From a bacterium (lineage in GTDB: Bacteria > SZUA-182 > DTGQ01), in NCBI GenBank assembly GCA_023512255.1, contig JAILZY010000149.1, positions 1-5,216 on the forward strand: DNA of 5,216 bases, given 5' to 3'. Made by a program: the position numbers and the translations under genes. The notes below the pieces were generated by a model. It was not told where the DNA came from. It saw nothing but the letters and a program-made list of their open reading frames with translations, and made no database searches. Positions 1 through 4,525 of the stretch are shown here, in pieces. How positions within the stretch are numbered: position 1 is the first letter of the stretch; each line of letters begins with the position of its first letter.

Positions 1-24
1 TGCCATCCTTAATAAAAAGCCTGG

Positions 25-52
25 ATTACTGGTCTTAAGACCATGTCGTAAT
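25..52. repeat. Dyad symmetry with perfect 14-bp palindrome core
   Basis: TGGTCTTAAGACCA (30-43) equals its own reverse complement. Outside it, ATTAC (25-29) and GTAAT (48-52) extend the dyad if four bases on the right (44-47) are bulged. With no loop in the core it looks more like a dimeric protein's binding site than a terminator; no U-run follows directly. No associated gene is visible, so its role is unknown. Confidence 0.5.
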
Positions 53-100
53 TAAATTCCCTATCTACTCTTGAGTGCCAATTTATCATTTTGCCCTTTG

Positions 101-262
101 CTCAACTCTAATCTTGGCCTCTTGCCCTTTTCTCATCTTGTCCCACTTGCCCCACTCTTATCTTGCCCCGCTTGCTCAACTCTCATCTTGCCACTTTGCC
201 CCGCTTACCCCACTTTTATCTTGCCTTTGCCCTGCTCTAATCTTGCCCCTCTTGCCTTACTT
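101..262. repeat. Imperfect ~25-bp tandem repeat, six copies
   Basis: The hexamer ATCTTG recurs at 111, 135, 160, 185, 218 and 240 (spacing 24, 25, 25, 33, 22). A wider consensus CNACTCTNATCTTGCC is seen around most copies, separated by variable C/T-rich sequence. The + strand is pyrimidine-rich throughout. The conserved core is too short and the intervening parts too similar for a CRISPR array. Two + strand reading frames run through it only because the repeat lacks stop codons. Confidence 0.75.
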
Positions 263-304
263 TTTTCGCTCAGAATGCTGGCTGTAGCCTTATCTTAAAA
301 TGTG

Positions 305-330
305 TCTGGTAGTGAAATCTGGTAGTGAAA
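305..330. repeat. 13-bp exact tandem duplication
   Basis: TCTGGTAGTGAAA occurs at 305-317 and immediately again at 318-330. Its core TAGTGAAA also occurs twice in the 1151-1231 array on the other side of cas2. Confidence 0.8.
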
Positions 331-581
331 TAAGGTTACATAAATTTTAATAAATTACTCTCTTCCTCCCAAATCTCTTTTGCTATTAGTCTTATTGCCA
401 TCTCCTGTCACTCTTTTTTGCCAGCGCTCTTATGGGTCATGCTGATTGTCATTTTCAACGAAATGTTGCTATTTTTTAGCGAAAGCTTAGAATCAGTGGG
501 GGGATTGGTATAAGCTCCTTTCTGTTCAAGTTTTGGGTCTCATCTTGGGAGGTCTGGTTTTGATATTCGGTTGGGTGCTTA

Positions 582-857
582 TCAAACAATATAAACATCC
601 TCCCTTTTGATTTTTTCTCCCTGTCCTATAATCTCAATTGCCTTTTCGCACTTGGCACACAAGGTGTAGATACGCACGCTGTCCTCATCCTGGTTAATGA
701 TTCGCCCGATCCTAGCCACCATCTGACTCAGGAGATGATTGTCCAGAAGGCATTCAAAAACGCTATACTGAACCCTATCTCCAAAATCTTCAAGCGCCTT
801 GGCCAGCGCAGTTCTTCGTTTGGTATCGGGAATATCATAAGAGACAACGTAATGCAT
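582..857 (-). CDS. cas2: Cas2, CRISPR adaptation protein
   Basis: Cas2 is a small ferredoxin-fold dimer that bridges two Cas1 dimers in the spacer-integration complex. The 91-aa product has a typical start MHYVVSYDIPDTKRR with the conserved Asp8, the central RVQYSVFEC motif and the C-terminal segment VRIYTLCAKCEKAIEIIGQG. Length is normal for the family and there is no disruption. I chose ATG 857 because it matches the usual Cas2 N-terminus. An in-frame GTG at 872 would add five residues but lies inside a local repeat. Neither start has a clear Shine-Dalgarno sequence. The gene is 452 nt from cas1, a long gap for a pair normally co-translated, and a good promoter lies in that gap, so cas2 may be transcribed separately. 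Confidence 0.96.
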   Translation of the reverse strand: MHYVVSYDIPDTKRRTALAKALEDFGDRVQYSVFECLLDNHLLSQMVARIGRIINQDEDSVRIYTLCAKCEKAIEIIGQGEKIKREDVYIV

Positions 858-957
858 GATAATAAACCGCACGGAATAAACCGTATGAATAATAAATGGA
901 TAATAAGCTGTATGGCGCCTTATGGATTTAAGGCTTCCCTCATCAACTTATTACTAC

Positions 958-1054
958 CATATTACTTGCCGCTCTGCCCTTACTGCCCGCTTGCATTACA
1001 TATTACTTGCCGCTTATATTACTGCTCTTACTGCCCGCTCGCGTTACTGCCGCT
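958..1054. repeat. Interleaved degenerate repeat with TTACT(T)GCC(C)GCT core, five copies
   Basis: TTACT cores at 962, 980, 1003, 1028 and 1044 are each followed by a GCCGCT- or GCCCGCT-like end. The 16-mer CATATTACTTGCCGCT is exact at 958-973 and 999-1014, and CTTACTGCCCGCT is exact at 979-991 and 1027-1039, so two variants alternate and suggest duplication of a composite unit. On the transcript it is AGCGG(G)CAGTAA-like. Confidence 0.75.
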
Positions 1055-1150
1055 TGACCTATTACTACCACTACTACCACTTGCTCCTGCTTGTACCAAA
1101 ATTTTAAATTCGAACTTACCACTACTAGCAACTCTCAACAACAGGATCAT

Positions 1151-1234
1151 GGGATAGTGAAACTCCCCAACACGGGAGGCTGAAATTCCCCCAAGGGATA
1201 GTGAAATTCTCAATCTGTCGTCTGAAATTTCCAA
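1151..1234. repeat. Four degenerate ~21-bp tandem repeats in the presumed cas2 leader
   Basis: TGAAA cores start at 1158, 1181, 1202 and 1223 (spacing 23, 21, 21). Copies 1 and 3 share GGGATAGTGAAA (1151-1162 and 1195-1206); copies 2 and 4 share CTGAAATT followed by CC. Thus A-B-A-B order is visible, pointing to duplication of a ~44-bp dimer. On the transcript the unit reads AATTTCACTATCCC-like. It lies immediately downstream of the promoter at 1269-1297. Confidence 0.7.
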
Positions 1235-1268
1235 TCTTGTTGTCTTAGTCTATCGTCTTATAGTTAAA

Positions 1269-1297
1269 ATGATATCATATCTAAATATCTTTGTCAA
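1269..1297 (-). promoter_or_regulatory. Sigma-70-like promoter between cas1 and cas2, pointing at cas2
   Basis: On the minus strand, TTGACA (1292-1297) is followed after exactly 17 nt by TATCAT (1269-1274). That is a perfect -35 and a 5/6 -10 at optimal spacing. A start near 1262 is implied, giving a leader of about 400 nt before cas2 that contains two repeat arrays. It lies just after the cas1 stop codon. The AT-rich context makes chance -10 matches easy, but the exact -35 and spacing argue for function. Confidence 0.6.
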
Positions 1298-1309
1298 TGT
1301 ATTATTATA

Positions 1310-2422
1310 CTAAACTCTCAATAAAAATGGAAAGTAGGCAATATTATTTTGAATTGTCGAAGCCAGCCTCTCGATTTGGAGTCGAAAACACTTTCTGAAG
1401 GTAGTTTTCTCCTCCGTTTGCGGGTGAGTGAATTCATGGGTCAGCATCTTTTCATATTCTACAAAGTAGCGCTTGAGAGGCTCTCTCTTTAAGTAAACCC
1501 CGCCATCCTTAGGGTTTGAGTAAAAGTCAGCCGGCTTTAGAATTCGATTATTGATCAGGCTGAGCACCAGACGATCAGCCAGCGGAGCCCGAAATTCTTC
1601 CATCAGGTCAGCGGCCAGGGATGCTCTGCCGTAGTCAAGGCTGTGGTAGTAGGCAAGGTAGGGATCAAAGCCCGAGCCATCGAGCAGAGAGGCAATTTCG
1701 GTAAAGATCATGGTATAGCTCAGGGAAAGAAGAGCATTGACCGGATCTTGAGCCGGATGCTTCCTCCTGCCTGAAAAGCTAAACCCATCGGCCAGAATCA
1801 TCCGGCCAAAGGCTCCAAAATAGGCACTAGCCGCACTGCCCTCAACCCCCATGAGTTGCTCAAGGTCTGCTGCCCGGTCCACACCTTGAAGCCTGGCTTC
1901 AAGGTCGCTGGCCGCAAGCCGCAGGGCCTCAACTCCTTGCCGGCCGCAGGGTCTCAAATCCCTGCCGCCTGATTCTGATACTGATACTGATATTGATTCT
2001 GATTCTGATCCTGATTCCTTATCCTTATCCTGATCCTGATCTTGATGATTGTAGGAAAAAAGCCGAATCAGGGCCAGACAATTTTTTATCTTGGCCGCCA
2101 CAATCGCCTTGGCTAGAGCCAGCCGAAAACCACTATCCCAGTACTTTTTAAACTGCTCAAGCCGCAAGGCAATATTCTTGGTGGCCGGAGCGGTAATCTG
2201 GCCAATGAGTTTGCCTGATCTGGTCAAAATGGCTAGCTCTATCCCTTGCCGAAGGAGCTCATGCAGCACCTGGGTAGTAACCTGAACATTGCCGAAAATG
2301 AGCACCGCCTCAATCTTGTTGTCCTGCACCTCAAGCAGAGTTTCACTCCCTTTTTGGACAATCAGCCGCTGGCCGCTCTTTCGCAGGATAGAATTTTGCT
2401 CAGTCAAATAAAGATTAGCCAT
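1310..2422 (-). CDS. cas1: Cas1, CRISPR integrase
   Basis: Cas1 is the metal-dependent integrase that, with Cas2, inserts new spacers into the CRISPR array. The 370-aa product starts with the N-terminal beta domain (MANLYLTEQ; IFGNVQVT at 42-49) followed by the helical catalytic domain. The likely catalytic residues are Glu194 (LMGVEGSAASAYF), His260 (AYYHSLDYGRASLA) and Asp272 (ADLMEEFRAPLADR), so the enzyme looks intact. It is somewhat longer than the usual ~320-340 residues because of a low-complexity insert at ~125-170: alternating Asp/Gln/Lys, then Ser/Glu/Val repeats, then an Arg/Leu/Gly segment read from a 25-bp tandem duplication. The insert is before the Glu194 motif, where Cas1 proteins tolerate variable length. 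ATG 2422 is preceded by AGGA at a 10-nt spacing. It lies 346 nt after csx3. Confidence 0.96.
   Translation of the reverse strand: MANLYLTEQNSILRKSGQRLIVQKGSETLLEVQDNKIEAVLIFGNVQVTTQVLHELLRQGIELAILTRSGKLIGQITAPATKNIALRLEQFKKYWDSGFRLALAKAIVAAKIKNCLALIRLFSYNHQDQDQDKDKESGSESESISVSVSESGGRDLRPCGRQGVEALRLAASDLEARLQGVDRAADLEQLMGVEGSAASAYFGAFGRMILADGFSFSGRRKHPAQDPVNALLSLSYTMIFTEIASLLDGSGFDPYLAYYHSLDYGRASLAADLMEEFRAPLADRLVLSLINNRILKPADFYSNPKDGGVYLKREPLKRYFVEYEKMLTHEFTHPQTEEKTTFRKCFRLQIERLASTIQNNIAYFPFLLRV
1918..1967. repeat. 25-bp tandem duplication inside cas1
   Basis: Two contiguous 25-bp units (1918-1942 and 1943-1967) differ at three positions. The second contains an inverted repeat GCAGGG (1946-1951) / CCCTGC (1960-1965). 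As 25 is not a multiple of three, the two units are translated in different frames, giving GRDLRPCG and QGVEALRLAA in the Cas1 insert. Confidence 0.8.
1970..2048. repeat. Hexanucleotide array (TGATNC) inside cas1
   Basis: About a dozen degenerate copies of a 6-bp unit, TGATTC/TGATAC/TGATCC, with two CTTATC variants. It is in frame and encodes the alternating Asp/Gln/Lys and Ser/Glu/Val/Ile stretch at Cas1 residues ~126-151. A 6-bp unit can expand or contract without breaking the frame. Confidence 0.85.
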
Positions 2423-2425
2423 ATA

Positions 2426-2487
2426 ATCAATATCCTAACGACCTGGGATCAATATCCCAAAGCCTTCATCTTTATCCCAAAGCCTTC
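2426..2487. repeat. Short duplications in the cas1 5' leader
   Basis: ATCAATATCC is at 2426-2435 and 2448-2457; TATCCCAAAGCCTTC is at 2453-2467 and 2473-2487. The second ATCAATATCC sits in a small dyad, GGGAT/ATCCC (2445-2458). Confidence 0.75.
2433..2436 (-). promoter_or_regulatory. Probable Shine-Dalgarno site of cas1, inside a duplicated 10-mer
   Basis: AGGA on the minus strand, 10 nt before ATG 2422, a slightly long spacing. It overlaps GGATATTGAT, which is repeated 22 bp upstream (2448-2457), so the ribosome-binding region is part of a local duplication. Confidence 0.45.
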
Positions 2488-2583
2488 TTTTCCCCTCATA
2501 CCCTTATCCCCTATACTTCCTTGCTATCTTGATCTCCTTATGTCTTTCCTCTTGCCTTTCCTCCTGCCTTTTTCCCTATCCTT

Positions 2584-2603
2584 TCTTGTCTTTCCTGACA
2601 AGA
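2584..2603. repeat. 7-bp perfect hairpin
   Basis: TCTTGTC (2584-2590) and GACAAGA (2597-2603) are inverted repeats with a 6-nt loop, in an otherwise purine/pyrimidine-biased tract where stems are unlikely. No U-run follows on the transcribed strand. Confidence 0.4.
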
Positions 2604-2612
2604 CAGATCATC

Positions 2613-2644
2613 AAGCTCGTCTGCCGCTAAGCTCATCTGCCGCT
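2613..2644. repeat. 16-bp tandem duplication
   Basis: AAGCTCGTCTGCCGCT (2613-2628) is followed directly by a copy with one change (2629-2644). Confidence 0.85.
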
Positions 2645-2653
2645 GTGCTGGCG

Positions 2654-2758
2654 ATCAATCGCTTGACGCCGGCCTGCCCATCAATCGCTTCCCGCTGTCC
2701 CGGCGATCAATCGCTTATCACTTAGCCTGGCTATCAATCGCTCTAATTCGGCGCTTTA
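2654..2758. repeat. 26-bp tandem repeat, four copies with conserved 10-mer
   Basis: ATCAATCGCT begins at 2654, 2680, 2706 and 2733 (spacing 26, 26, 27). The ~16 bp between cores are G/C-rich and only loosely alike. The last unit runs into the 13-bp array at 2739-2778. Confidence 0.85.
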
Positions 2759-2778
2759 TTCGGGCGCTCTAATTCGGG
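2739..2778. repeat. 13-bp tandem repeat, three copies, containing the csx3 stop codon
   Basis: CGCTCTAATTCGG at 2739-2751 and 2765-2777, with a degenerate copy CGCTTTATTCGGG between them (2752-2764). The csx3 TAG stop and last Asn codon lie within the copy nearest the gene. Confidence 0.85.
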
Positions 2779-3101
2779 CTGTGATCAAAGATCACCACCT
2801 CGCCCGCTACCGGCGAGCGATAGATGAGCCGTCTTGCCCGCCCATGCAGGGCGTGGGCCACCTTAAGATACATCCAAATCGGAGCCTGGCCAGTGATAAT
2901 AACTACCTTCCCTTCACCAGCCAAGCGTTTGGCCTGCTCCAAATACCGGTCAAGGTCGGCTAACTTAGCCACATCTCCTTGATAAAGGAGCGAAAGATCA
3001 ATCGTAACTACTTCCGCCCCACTCCCTTCTGCCGGCACCCCGCCCCCTTCTGCCGATGGCTTGCTCCCTTCTGCTGAATTCTCTTTCTTTGCAGAATCCA
3101 C
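2769..3101 (-). CDS. csx3: Csx3/Crn3-like ring nuclease, variant lacking the usual YDP aspartate
   Basis: A 110-aa protein with the Csx3 core at about residues 31-110. Csx3 (Crn3) proteins form tetramers and cleave cyclic tetra-adenylate with Mn2+, ending type III immune signalling. Family-like features are GKVVIITGQAPIWMY (64-78; compare 'GrgPiWLY' in relatives), the pair His83/His86 and a hydrophobic strand EVVIFDH (101-107). The segment that normally reads YDP is Y94-R95-S96-P97, so the acidic residue I recall as catalytic in the Archaeoglobus protein appears to be Arg; Asp106-His107 is the nearest alternative. Residues ~9-29 are three 7-residue repeats, (S/P)AEG(S/G)xx, an unusual N-terminal tail. 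The start is GTG 3101, with GGAG 8 nt upstream. The gene follows can2 by 94 nt, which fits an effector plus off-switch pair. Identity rests on motif memory, not a search. Confidence 0.78.
   Translation of the reverse strand: MDSAKKENSAEGSKPSAEGGGVPAEGSGAEVVTIDLSLLYQGDVAKLADLDRYLEQAKRLAGEGKVVIITGQAPIWMYLKVAHALHGRARRLIYRSPVAGEVVIFDHSPN
3024..3076. repeat. 21-bp repeat, three copies, inside csx3
   Basis: CCCTTCTGC(C/T)G is at 3024-3034, 3045-3055 and 3066-3076, exactly 21 bp apart. It keeps frame and encodes the seven-residue (S/P)AEG(S/G)xx repeats of the Csx3 N-terminal tail. Confidence 0.85.
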
Positions 3102-3109
3102 TCTTCTCT

Positions 3110-3113
3110 CTCC
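3110..3113 (-). promoter_or_regulatory. Shine-Dalgarno site of csx3
   Basis: GGAG on the minus strand, 8 nt before GTG 3101. It supports the non-ATG start and therefore inclusion of the repetitive N-terminal tail in the protein. Confidence 0.65.
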
Positions 3114-3121
3114 GCTAATTA

Positions 3122-3152
3122 AGTATGGATTGGTCCCTCTTGAGTATGGATT
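3122..3152. repeat. 10-mer direct repeat in the can2-csx3 gap
   Basis: AGTATGGATT is at 3122-3131 and 3143-3152, 21 bp apart. Confidence 0.6.
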
Positions 3153-3175
3153 TAACTATATTTAGCTATCTATAT

Positions 3176-3217
3176 TTAACTATCTATTGAGTTAACTATC
3201 TATTGAGATCTATTGAG
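3176..3217. repeat. 16-bp exact tandem repeat spanning the can2 stop codon
   Basis: TTAACTATCTATTGAG occurs exactly at 3176-3191 and 3192-3207, and a 10-bp partial copy (ATCTATTGAG) follows at 3208-3217. The can2 stop (TAG, 3196-3198) and its final codons lie in the second and third copies, so the end of the protein derives from repeat sequence. Confidence 0.9.
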
Positions 3218-4479
3218 TTTTTAGCTCTTATCTTTTGAGCGATTTTCTCCTTTAGCTGACCAAGCTCAGAAAGTGAGATAATCTCGGACTTAAACCGCTT
3301 CGCCAGATCCTCCGAAGGGGAGGAGGCGGTAACCAAAAAGCTATTCACTTTCAAGCCAAAATTTTGCTGTAAGGCTTCAATCTTGTAAAGGGTAGATTTG
3401 GTCTCTCCCTTGTCCTGAGGGAGGGATTTGCACTCCACAAAATAGAGCGCATTATCTTTGGTAAACAGGCAATCGTATTCATTTTCATTATTGCTCTTTT
3501 GACCCTCTGCTGCTTGGCGGCAGACACTTTTGCCCTCAGGCTGGCCAGGCTGGCGGCTCAGCTGCCCTTGGCCGTAATCCGCCTCCTGCCCATGAAATTT
3601 TTCAAGGTGCAGCCCGATCTGCACATCATCAATAAGGCCCTGCTCATGCAACTCCAACAGGCTGTTGAAACAATACTCCTCAAGCCAGCCTCCGGTTAAA
3701 TACCTAATCTGCGACTTAGTTAGCTTTTTGCTGATAGTCAGCCTTTGGCTGCCCTCCTCATTGGACAAGCTGAATCCAAACCGACCGAGAAACGCTCTCT
3801 CCTCTTGAGTTGGTTTATCGAAGGTATCGGTAAGCTCAAAATTTTTCTTATTCCGATGATTCCCTAGCTTACTATAAAGCCAATGAAGCAGGTTCTCGAT
3901 CTGATTATAGTTTTCAACCATCCACTTGGACAGTTCCTTGCGCTCTTTTGCCTCCTGGCGGCAGGTGTCTAAATTTTTATTATTCAGCACCTTGAGGCTA
4001 TAGGCTGTCAGATACTCAATAACCTTTAGCCGAAGATTGAGCGCTGTAGGCTGGCCCGCACTTTTTTTCGGAAAGGGCACAATAAACTCATTTTTCGCTA
4101 TCGGCACATAGATCATTTTATTATTATAATCCCTGAAAAATTCATAGGCCGCAAAGGACATGATCTTTGTGCCGCAGGTCAAATTAACTACAAATTCAAC
4201 TTCTTCTTTGCCTTTTCCACTTTTATTAATCCATTCATCGAGCCGCTGATAGCAATCAAGGATCGAATCCTCCTGAACCAGGATTTTGTGGAACTTATTA
4301 TCCTTCTGGTAGTCTCCTAGCTCCAGCAGCTCGAGGGTCTTCAGAATGCTTGAGGTTTTGCACTGATTCTCCATCTTTTGAGTTGAGATGAACAAAAGCT
4401 CATCAGGCTTAAAATGATGAATAGCCAGAATGTTAGGAATAGGCTGCTCGCTGACCAGCGAGACAAGAACACGACTCAT
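3196..4479 (-). CDS. can2: Can2/Card1-type CARF-PD-(D/E)XK nuclease (DUF1887 family), cyclic-oligoadenylate-activated CRISPR effector
   Basis: This 427-aa protein fits the Can2/Card1 family, whose studied members bind cA4 through a CARF domain and then cut nucleic acids non-specifically (Card1: single-stranded RNA and DNA; Can2: RNA and supercoiled DNA). The N-terminal CARF domain covers about residues 1-145, with the ligand-loop motif NLTCGTK at 99-105; relatives usually read TGGTK, so the Cys is a substitution. A helical linker follows. The nuclease domain starts near GGWLEEY (263-269) and has Asp336 and E349-C-K351 as the PD-(D/E)XK core. Residues ~296-329, just before the catalytic Asp, are a Gln/Gly/Pro-rich insert. 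I chose ATG 4479 because GGAG lies 8 nt upstream; an in-frame GTG at 4497 has no such site. It stands where csm6 is often found in III-A loci. The last codons and TAG lie within a tandem repeat. Confidence 0.87.
   Translation of the reverse strand: MSRVLVSLVSEQPIPNILAIHHFKPDELLFISTQKMENQCKTSSILKTLELLELGDYQKDNKFHKILVQEDSILDCYQRLDEWINKSGKGKEEVEFVVNLTCGTKIMSFAAYEFFRDYNNKMIYVPIAKNEFIVPFPKKSAGQPTALNLRLKVIEYLTAYSLKVLNNKNLDTCRQEAKERKELSKWMVENYNQIENLLHWLYSKLGNHRNKKNFELTDTFDKPTQEERAFLGRFGFSLSNEEGSQRLTISKKLTKSQIRYLTGGWLEEYCFNSLLELHEQGLIDDVQIGLHLEKFHGQEADYGQGQLSRQPGQPEGKSVCRQAAEGQKSNNENEYDCLFTKDNALYFVECKSLPQDKGETKSTLYKIEALQQNFGLKVNSFLVTASSPSEDLAKRFKSEIISLSELGQLKEKIAQKIRAKNSIDLNR
3537..3554. repeat. 9-bp exact duplication inside can2
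   Basis: CAGGCTGGC at 3537-3545 and 3546-3554. In frame, it makes a repeated Gln-Pro-Gly-like triplet in the insert before the nuclease core of Can2. Confidence 0.7.
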
Positions 4480-4487
4480 AGCTCTAT

Positions 4488-4491
4488 CTCC
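4488..4491 (-). promoter_or_regulatory. Shine-Dalgarno site of can2
   Basis: GGAG on the minus strand, 8 nt before ATG 4479. It decides the start: the in-frame GTG at 4497 would give six more residues but has no comparable site and lies in an 11-bp duplication. Confidence 0.7.
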
Positions 4492-4512
4492 ATTCACGTA
4501 TCATTCATGTAT
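4491..4512. repeat. 11-bp tandem duplication in the csm5-can2 gap
   Basis: CATTCACGTAT (4491-4501) is followed by CATTCATGTAT (4502-4512), one mismatch. It lies directly upstream of the can2 ribosome-binding site and occupies almost half of the 46-nt spacer. Confidence 0.8.
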
Positions 4513-4525
4513 CATACTGACAGTG

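Larger units (their letters stand above)
1..581. other. Non-coding region downstream of cas2
   Basis: I see no convincing gene here on either strand. It holds a perfect palindrome near the left edge, a ~25-bp repeat array, a 13-bp tandem duplication and, at 331-581, AT-rich sequence in which I recognise nothing. There is no clear stem plus U-run terminator after cas2 and no CRISPR repeat-spacer pattern. A CRISPR array or its leader could begin to the left of the window. Confidence 0.6.
858..1309. other. Repeat-filled 452-nt gap between cas1 and cas2
   Basis: No gene is supported. In transcription order the gap holds the cas1 stop, the promoter at 1269-1297, a 21-bp repeat array, a TTACT(T)GCCCGCT-type array and, next to cas2, AT-rich sequence in which ATAAACCG recurs (about 863 and 877). 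Open frames across it end in low-complexity peptides and have no Shine-Dalgarno site. Confidence 0.65.
2423..2768. other. Non-coding gap between csx3 and cas1
   Basis: No gene is supported. From the cas1 side it holds a duplicated 10-mer at the ribosome-binding site, a 15-mer repeated at 20-bp spacing, a tract at about 2458-2600 that is almost purely pyrimidine on the + strand (purine on the transcript), and then three adjoining tandem arrays. I see no good promoter for cas1, so it may depend on readthrough from upstream. Confidence 0.65.

Noticed and set aside
71-298. Open frames on the + strand in the C/T-rich array
   Set aside because: The peptides are Leu/Pro/Cys-rich translations of the tandem repeat, two overlapping frames are equally open, and there is no Shine-Dalgarno site or family resemblance.
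858-872. Upstream GTG start for cas2 at 872
   Set aside because: It adds five residues before the normal Cas2 N-terminus, has no Shine-Dalgarno site and lies in a local repeat.
735-1157. A 140-codon + strand frame across the cas2 start and the gap
   Set aside because: It is antisense to the conserved cas2 N-terminal half and then runs through repeat DNA; the product is low complexity.
1163-1178. CTCCC/GGGAG inverted repeat as a cas1 terminator
   Set aside because: The stem is only 5 bp, has no U-run, and lies within the 21-bp repeat array about 130 nt after the cas1 stop, beyond a promoter.
1028-1234. A minus-strand frame starting just downstream of the 1269-1297 promoter, a possible leader peptide
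   Set aside because: It would need a TTG start with no Shine-Dalgarno site, and its end is a Gly/Ser/Asn-rich translation of the repeat array. Its position after the promoter is suggestive but not enough.
2584-2603. Rho-independent terminator between csx3 and cas1
   Set aside because: The 7-bp stem has only modest G+C and no U-run follows on the transcribed strand.
2654-2758. CRISPR array reading of the 26-bp repeats
   Set aside because: The conserved part is only 10 bp and the variable part ~16 bp, both well below real repeat and spacer lengths, and the variable parts resemble one another.
3499-3699. Open frame on the + strand within can2
   Set aside because: It is antisense to the Can2 nuclease domain and shows no recognisable features.
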